Source of the DNA: an uncultured Collinsella sp.
Lineage (GTDB): Bacteria; Actinomycetota; Coriobacteriia; Coriobacteriales; Coriobacteriaceae
Reading direction: 5' to 3'
NCBI GenBank assembly: GCA_900757285.1
Contig: CAAENI010000223.1
Coordinates: 1 to 16,422 of the forward strand
Length of the DNA: 16,422 bases
Positions 13,043 through 16,422 of this stretch are shown one piece after another. Every line of letters starts with the position of its first letter. Positions within the stretch are counted from its first letter, which is position 1. Both the position numbers and the translations under genes were made by a program. The notes under the pieces were generated by a model, which made no database searches, was not told the DNA's origin, and was given only the letters and a program-made list of their open reading frames with translations.

Positions 13043-13237
13043 TTAACGCCAGGGGTCGGCTTCGAAGAGGAGCTCGCGCTCGGGGCGACGATCGCTATAA
13101 GGATCGTAGCCGTCGTCATCCTCGTTCTCGGCACGGATGTAGGGGTCGCGCGGCTTGGGCACAGGCTTGGGTGCAGGCTTGGGTGCGGCCGGCGCGGCGT
13201 TGGCGACCGGCGCATTCGTCTTGTTCTTGTCTATCAT
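13043..13237 (-). CDS. Small proline/alanine-rich protein of unknown function
   Basis: A 64-residue protein. An Ala/Pro/Lys-rich stretch with PKPAPKPVPKPRDP (about residues 18-32) resembles a rigid linker. The C-terminal half is acidic and aromatic (ENEDDDGYDPYSDRRPERELLFEADPWR). No membrane segment or known domain is seen. The ATG at 13237 has AGGAGA 7 nt upstream. Longer in-frame starts (13243, 13309) have poor ribosome binding sites, and the longest runs toward the clpB terminator hairpin. The ribosome binding site and codon use support a real gene, but short length keeps confidence moderate. It lies downstream of clpB on the same strand, separated by that gene's terminator. Confidence 0.65.
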   Translation of the reverse strand: MIDKNKTNAPVANAAPAAPKPAPKPVPKPRDPYIRAENEDDDGYDPYSDRRPERELLFEADPWR

Positions 13238-13287
13238 CTGCATATCTCCTTGCCATGCAATCGTGTTCAACATTATCGATTGTCGCA

Positions 13288-13326
13288 CGAAAAAGGGCGG
13301 CGGACCCAATTGGATCCGCCGCCCTT
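13288..13326 (-). terminator. Strong intrinsic terminator of clpB
   Basis: AAGGGCGGCGGA (13293-13304) pairs perfectly with TCCGCCGCCCTT (13315-13326), and CCAATTGG in the centre is self-complementary. On the minus strand it is followed by TTTTTCG. It lies about 45 bp past the clpB stop. Confidence 0.9.
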
Positions 13327-13371
13327 GGCGTTTAGAGACGGCTGGCAGATTTTAAGGCATGTCCCATAAAT

Positions 13372-15999
13372 CTACTCGGCGTCGGGGACCTCGTAGGTAG
13401 CAGACGGCGTGTTGTCGCACACGACGGTAAAGCCGCCGTCCTTGTCGGCATCGACCGTCACCTGATCGCCCTCGCACACCGTACCGTCGATGATGGCGGC
13501 GGCGATGGCGTCCACGACCTCGCGCTGGACCAGGCGCTTGAGCGGACGGGCACCGAACACGGGGTCCAGGCCACCCACGGCGAGCATCTGCTTGGCCGCC
13601 GGGGTGATGGCAAGCGTCATGCGCTCCTTGGCCAGACGCGCGCGGACGTCGGCAAGCTGGATGTCGACGATCTTCTCGATCTGCGCCATGCCGAGCGGAT
13701 GGAACACCACGATATCGTCGATACGGTTGAGGAACTCGGGGCGGAAGGTCTGAGCCATGGCGGCGTCGACCTGATGGCGCATCTCCTCCTCGTCCTTACC
13801 GGACAGATCGGCGATGGCCTTGGAGCCCACGTTAGATGTCATGATGATGATCGTGTTCTTGAAGGACACCTGACGACCCTGGCCGTCGGTCAGACGACCG
13901 TCGTCGAGCACCTGCAGCAGCACGTTGAAGACATCCGGATGAGCCTTCTCCATCTCGTCGAGCAAGATCACGGAGTACGGACGACGGCGCACAGCCTCGG
14001 TGAGCTGACCACCCTCGTCGTAACCCACGTATCCCGGGGGCGCACCGATCAGACGCTGGACGCTGAACTTCTCCATGTACTCGGACATGTCGATACGCAC
14101 AAGTGCGCGCTCGTCGTCGAACAGGCACTCGGCCAGCGCCTTGGCGAGCTCGGTCTTGCCCACGCCGGTGGGGCCCAGGAAGAAGAAGCTGCCGATGGGC
14201 TTGTCCGGATCGGAGAGGCCCGCGCGGCTGCGGCGCACAGCTGCGGCGACGGCGGAGACGGCCTCGTCCTGACCGATGACGCGCTTATGCAGCTCACCCT
14301 CCAAGCCCTTGAGCTTGTCGAGCTCGCCCTGCATCATCTTGGACACGGGCACGCCGGTCCAGGCGCTCACGACCTCGGCGATCTCGTCGGAGGTCACCTG
14401 CTCGTTGAGACCCTCGCCGTCCTGCTGCTTTTGTGCCTCGAGCGCAGCCTCGGAATCCTGAATCTGCTGCTGCAAACCCGGAATCACGGAGTAGCGCAGC
14501 TCGGACGCACGGCCCAGGTCGCCGTTGCGCGTCGCACGCTCCTCTTCGCTCTTGGCCTCGTCGAGCTGTCCCTTGAGCTCCTGCACGTGGTCGATGGCGT
14601 TCTTCTGGTTGAGCCAGCCGGCCTTTTGCACGTTGAGCTTTTCTTGGACCTCGGCAATCTCCTGGCGCAGGGCCTCCAGACGCTCCTTGGAGGCGTCGTC
14701 GGTCTCCTTCATGAGCGCCTGCTCCTCGATCTGCAGCTGGGTGAGCTGACGCGTGGTGGCGTCAATCTCGACCGGCATGCTGTCGAGCTCCATGCGCAGG
14801 CGGCTTGCGGCCTCATCGACCAAGTCGATGGCCTTGTCGGGCAGGAAGCGGTCGGCAATGTAGCGATCGGAGAGGTCGGCAGCTGCCACGAGCGCGCTAT
14901 CGGTGATATGCACGCCGTGGAAGATCTCGTACTTCTCCTTGAGGCCACGCAGGATCGAGATGGTGTCCTCGACGGTAGGCTCGCTCACCATAACGGTCTG
15001 GAAACGACGGGCGAGTGCCGCGTCCTTCTCGATGTACTTGCGATACTCGTCGAGCGTAGTCGCGCCGATTGCGTGCAAGTCGCCACGGGCGAGCGCCGGC
15101 TTCAGGATGTTGCCGGCATCCATGGAGCCCTCGGTGGCACCCGCGCCCACGATGGTGTGGAGCTCATCGATGAACAGGATGACCTTGCCCTCGGACTTTT
15201 GCACTTCCTTGAGCACGGCCTTCAAGCGGTCCTCGAACTCGCCGCGATACTTGGCGCCGGCGACCAGCGCGCTCATGTCGAGCTCGATGAGGTCGCGGTC
15301 GCGCAGGGTGCTCGGTACGTCGCCGGCCACGATTCGCTGAGCAATGCCCTCGACGATGGCCGTCTTGCCGACGCCCGGCTCGCCGATAAGCACGGGGTTG
15401 TTCTTGGTGCGGCGGGACAGAACCTGAATAGTACGACGGATCTCGTCGGTACGGCCGATGACCGGGTCGAGCTTGCCGGCGCGAGCCAGATCGCAGATGT
15501 TGCGACCGTACTGCTCCAACGCCTCAAACTGCGTCTTGTCCTCGGCAGACGTCACGCGGTCATCGCCGCGCAGTTCCTCGTAGACTTGCTCGATGCGCTC
15601 CTTGGTCACGCCGGCGCCACGCAGCACGCGACCCGCCTCACCCTTGTCCTCGGCAAGTGCCATCAGCAGATGCTCGGTCACCACAAAGCTGTCGCCCATC
15701 TTGGTGGCCTTTTTCTCGGCCTTCTCGATCACGCGAACGAGCTCGTTGGACAGGCCCATCTGCTGACCCTCGCCCGACACCTTGGGCGCATGGTCGATGG
15801 CATCTTGTGTGGAGCGTGCGAGCTGAGCCGGGTCGGCACCGATGCGCTCGATGATCACGGAGATATTGCGCTCGCCGGCACCGAGCAGGGCAGACAGCAG
15901 GTGGATCGGCTCCACCGCGCCGGCCTGTGCATCGGCAGCCGTGCTCATGGCGGTCTGCAGCGCCTCGCGCGACGTCATTGCTAGCTTATCGATTCTCAT
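13372..15999 (-). CDS. clpB: ATP-dependent chaperone ClpB
   Basis: An 875-residue cytoplasmic Hsp100 disaggregase that works with DnaK to resolubilise aggregated proteins. In order: the N-domain (about 1-145, starting MRIDKLAMTSREAL); NBD1 with Walker A GEPGVGKT (206-213) and Walker B ILFIDELH (Asp278, Glu279); a coiled-coil M-domain (about 400-530, Glu/Gln/Lys-rich) that separates ClpB from ClpC/ClpA; and NBD2 with GPTGVGKTE (about 605-613), VILLDEMEKAHPDVFN and the GARPLKRLVQ sensor-2 region near the end. No IGF-type ClpP-binding loop was noticed. Length is typical (about 860), with a slightly extended C-terminal tail. The ATG at 15999 has AGAGGTGA 5 nt upstream. It is monocistronic, with its own terminator. 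No CIRCE, HAIR or CtsR operator was recognised upstream. Confidence 0.97.
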   Translation of the reverse strand: MRIDKLAMTSREALQTAMSTAADAQAGAVEPIHLLSALLGAGERNISVIIERIGADPAQLARSTQDAIDHAPKVSGEGQQMGLSNELVRVIEKAEKKATKMGDSFVVTEHLLMALAEDKGEAGRVLRGAGVTKERIEQVYEELRGDDRVTSAEDKTQFEALEQYGRNICDLARAGKLDPVIGRTDEIRRTIQVLSRRTKNNPVLIGEPGVGKTAIVEGIAQRIVAGDVPSTLRDRDLIELDMSALVAGAKYRGEFEDRLKAVLKEVQKSEGKVILFIDELHTIVGAGATEGSMDAGNILKPALARGDLHAIGATTLDEYRKYIEKDAALARRFQTVMVSEPTVEDTISILRGLKEKYEIFHGVHITDSALVAAADLSDRYIADRFLPDKAIDLVDEAASRLRMELDSMPVEIDATTRQLTQLQIEEQALMKETDDASKERLEALRQEIAEVQEKLNVQKAGWLNQKNAIDHVQELKGQLDEAKSEEERATRNGDLGRASELRYSVIPGLQQQIQDSEAALEAQKQQDGEGLNEQVTSDEIAEVVSAWTGVPVSKMMQGELDKLKGLEGELHKRVIGQDEAVSAVAAAVRRSRAGLSDPDKPIGSFFFLGPTGVGKTELAKALAECLFDDERALVRIDMSEYMEKFSVQRLIGAPPGYVGYDEGGQLTEAVRRRPYSVILLDEMEKAHPDVFNVLLQVLDDGRLTDGQGRQVSFKNTIIIMTSNVGSKAIADLSGKDEEEMRHQVDAAMAQTFRPEFLNRIDDIVVFHPLGMAQIEKIVDIQLADVRARLAKERMTLAITPAAKQMLAVGGLDPVFGARPLKRLVQREVVDAIAAAIIDGTVCEGDQVTVDADKDGGFTVVCDNTPSATYEVPDAE

Positions 16000-16020
16000 G
16001 GAATCACCTCTCTTGGGGCG

Positions 16021-16038
16021 GCCGCCCTACGGGGCGGC
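16021..16038 (-). promoter_or_regulatory. GC-rich hairpin in the clpB leader
   Basis: GCCGCCC (16021-16027) and GGGCGGC (16032-16038) form a perfect 7-bp stem with a 4-nt loop, about 20 nt before the clpB start on the minus strand. It leaves the ribosome binding site free. A role in leader stability or temperature response is possible but unproven. Confidence 0.35.
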
Positions 16039-16077
16039 TTCACGTTGTTCGAGAAGTATTGTTGCCAGCTTTACGCG

Positions 16078-16113
16078 ATCTTATACACAAATCTAAGTCT
16101 CTATATATAAGAT
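16078..16113 (-). promoter_or_regulatory. Candidate clpB promoter/operator region
   Basis: ATCTTATA (16078-16085) and TATAAGAT (16106-16113) form an 8-bp inverted repeat with a 20-nt centre in an AT-rich patch about 80-115 bp upstream of clpB. TATAAG (minus strand, 16080-16085) could be the -10. No consensus -35 is present. Confidence 0.35.
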
Positions 16114-16176
16114 TTTCTGAGTGAATTACGGATAGGGTACTGAGATGTCAGCCCGCCGCTGCCCAGGCGCGCTACC

Positions 16177-16233
16177 GTCTCGATCTGTAACATCTAGCAG
16201 CCATTTTTGATCCTAGATGTTACAGATCGAGAC
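16177..16233. repeat. Perfect 21-bp-arm inverted repeat
   Basis: The arms at 16177-16197 and 16213-16233 are perfectly complementary over 21 bp around a 15-nt loop (CAGCCATTTTTGATC). Each arm contains CGATCTGTAACATCTAG or its complement. There is no U-run on either side, so it is not a plain terminator. It lies between the terminator of the right-edge gene and the clpB promoter. Confidence 0.85.
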
Positions 16234-16238
16234 AGACC

Positions 16239-16277
16239 GAAAACCACCACAAAGAGGACAGGCACCTTTGTGGTGGT
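16239..16277 (-). terminator. Intrinsic terminator of the right-edge gene
   Basis: ACCACCACAAAG (16243-16254) pairs perfectly with CTTTGTGGTGGT (16266-16277) over an 11-nt loop. On the minus strand it is followed by TTTCG. It starts 9 nt past the TAG at 16286-16288, which supports that stop as the end of a real gene. Confidence 0.8.
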
Positions 16278-16285
16278 CGCGGTCT

Positions 16286-16422
16286 CTACTCCTTCGCCGA
16301 ACCCGTACTTCCCGATTCGACGGTCCAGGGCATCTCATCCTCGAACAGCCATGTACGGGCAGACCCACTATCGCGTGCAGTCTGCGGGTCAGGCAAGCAG
16401 GTCTGTTTATAGGCATCTTGGA
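16286..16422 (-). CDS. C-terminal end of an unidentified protein (partial, runs off the window)
   Basis: A minus-strand frame stays open from the right edge for about 44 codons and ends at TAG (16286-16288). It reads QDAYKQTCLPDPQTARDSGS, continues with ARTWLFEDEMPWTVESGSTG, and ends SAKE. Composition and codon use look like genuine protein, and an intrinsic terminator follows at once. The family is not recognised from this fragment. An overlapping 67-codon ATG-initiated frame on the same strand runs through the terminator and the 21-bp palindrome and is very Arg/Cys-rich; I judge that one spurious. Confidence 0.6.
   Translation of the reverse strand, partial: QDAYKQTCLPDPQTARDSGSARTWLFEDEMPWTVESGSTGSAKE

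Noticed and set aside
13699..15984. A 761-codon open frame on the strand opposite clpB
   Set aside because: It is fully antisense to an unmistakable clpB, has no ribosome binding site support, and its Leu/His/Gly/Asp-rich composition is typical of the complement of GC-rich coding DNA.
16213..16416. A 67-codon ATG-initiated minus-strand frame at the right edge
   Set aside because: It reads through an intrinsic terminator and a 21-bp palindrome. Another frame on the same strand gives a more protein-like C-terminus, stopping just before the terminator.

Overview
The window looks like chromosomal DNA of a Coriobacteriia member, most likely Collinsella. The coding parts are GC-rich with strong third-position bias. 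The gene content fits too: a mannose-family PTS operon with a DUF956 gene, a very large flavin/iron-sulfur oxidoreductase, and many GC-rich intergenic palindromes. The genus is inferred from general resemblance; no search was run.

Layout. (1) 1-430: an intrinsic-terminator-like hairpin at the edge, an AT-rich stretch with four copies of a 13-bp near-palindrome, and tRNA-Arg(CCT) on the minus strand. (2) 506-720: a non-coding array of seven 15-bp units in strictly alternating orientation, with a 62-bp period. (3) 731-4013, minus strand: PTS operon IIAB-IIC-IID followed by a DUF956 (ManO-like) gene, with a terminator-like hairpin before the last gene; a 370-bp AT-rich leader lies upstream. (4) 4388-9706: an orphan hypA and a 925-residue oxidoreductase on the minus strand, divergent from a TetR regulator and a multi-pass membrane protein on the plus strand. 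The divergent gap carries two perfect 15-bp operator-like palindromes. (5) 9941-11437: a membrane-anchored protein with a long acidic N-terminal region. (6) 11482-12834, minus: an AAA/DUF4143-type ATPase whose promoter region is a 25-bp-arm inverted repeat. (7) 13043-13237, minus: a 64-residue proline/alanine-rich protein. (8) 13372-15999, minus: clpB with a strong terminator. (9) 16000-16422: intergenic palindromes, and the C-terminal end of a further minus-strand gene entering from the right edge.

How the parts work together. The PTS genes form a complete mannose/glucose-type sugar uptake system, with DUF956 as its usual accessory. The TetR, membrane protein and oxidoreductase look like one divergently transcribed, co-regulated electron-transfer unit of unknown substrate. 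This unit is the best candidate in the window for an uncharacterised system. The most unusual non-coding structures are the alternating 62-bp array, the promoter-spanning palindrome of the ATPase gene, and the 21-bp-arm hairpin upstream of clpB.
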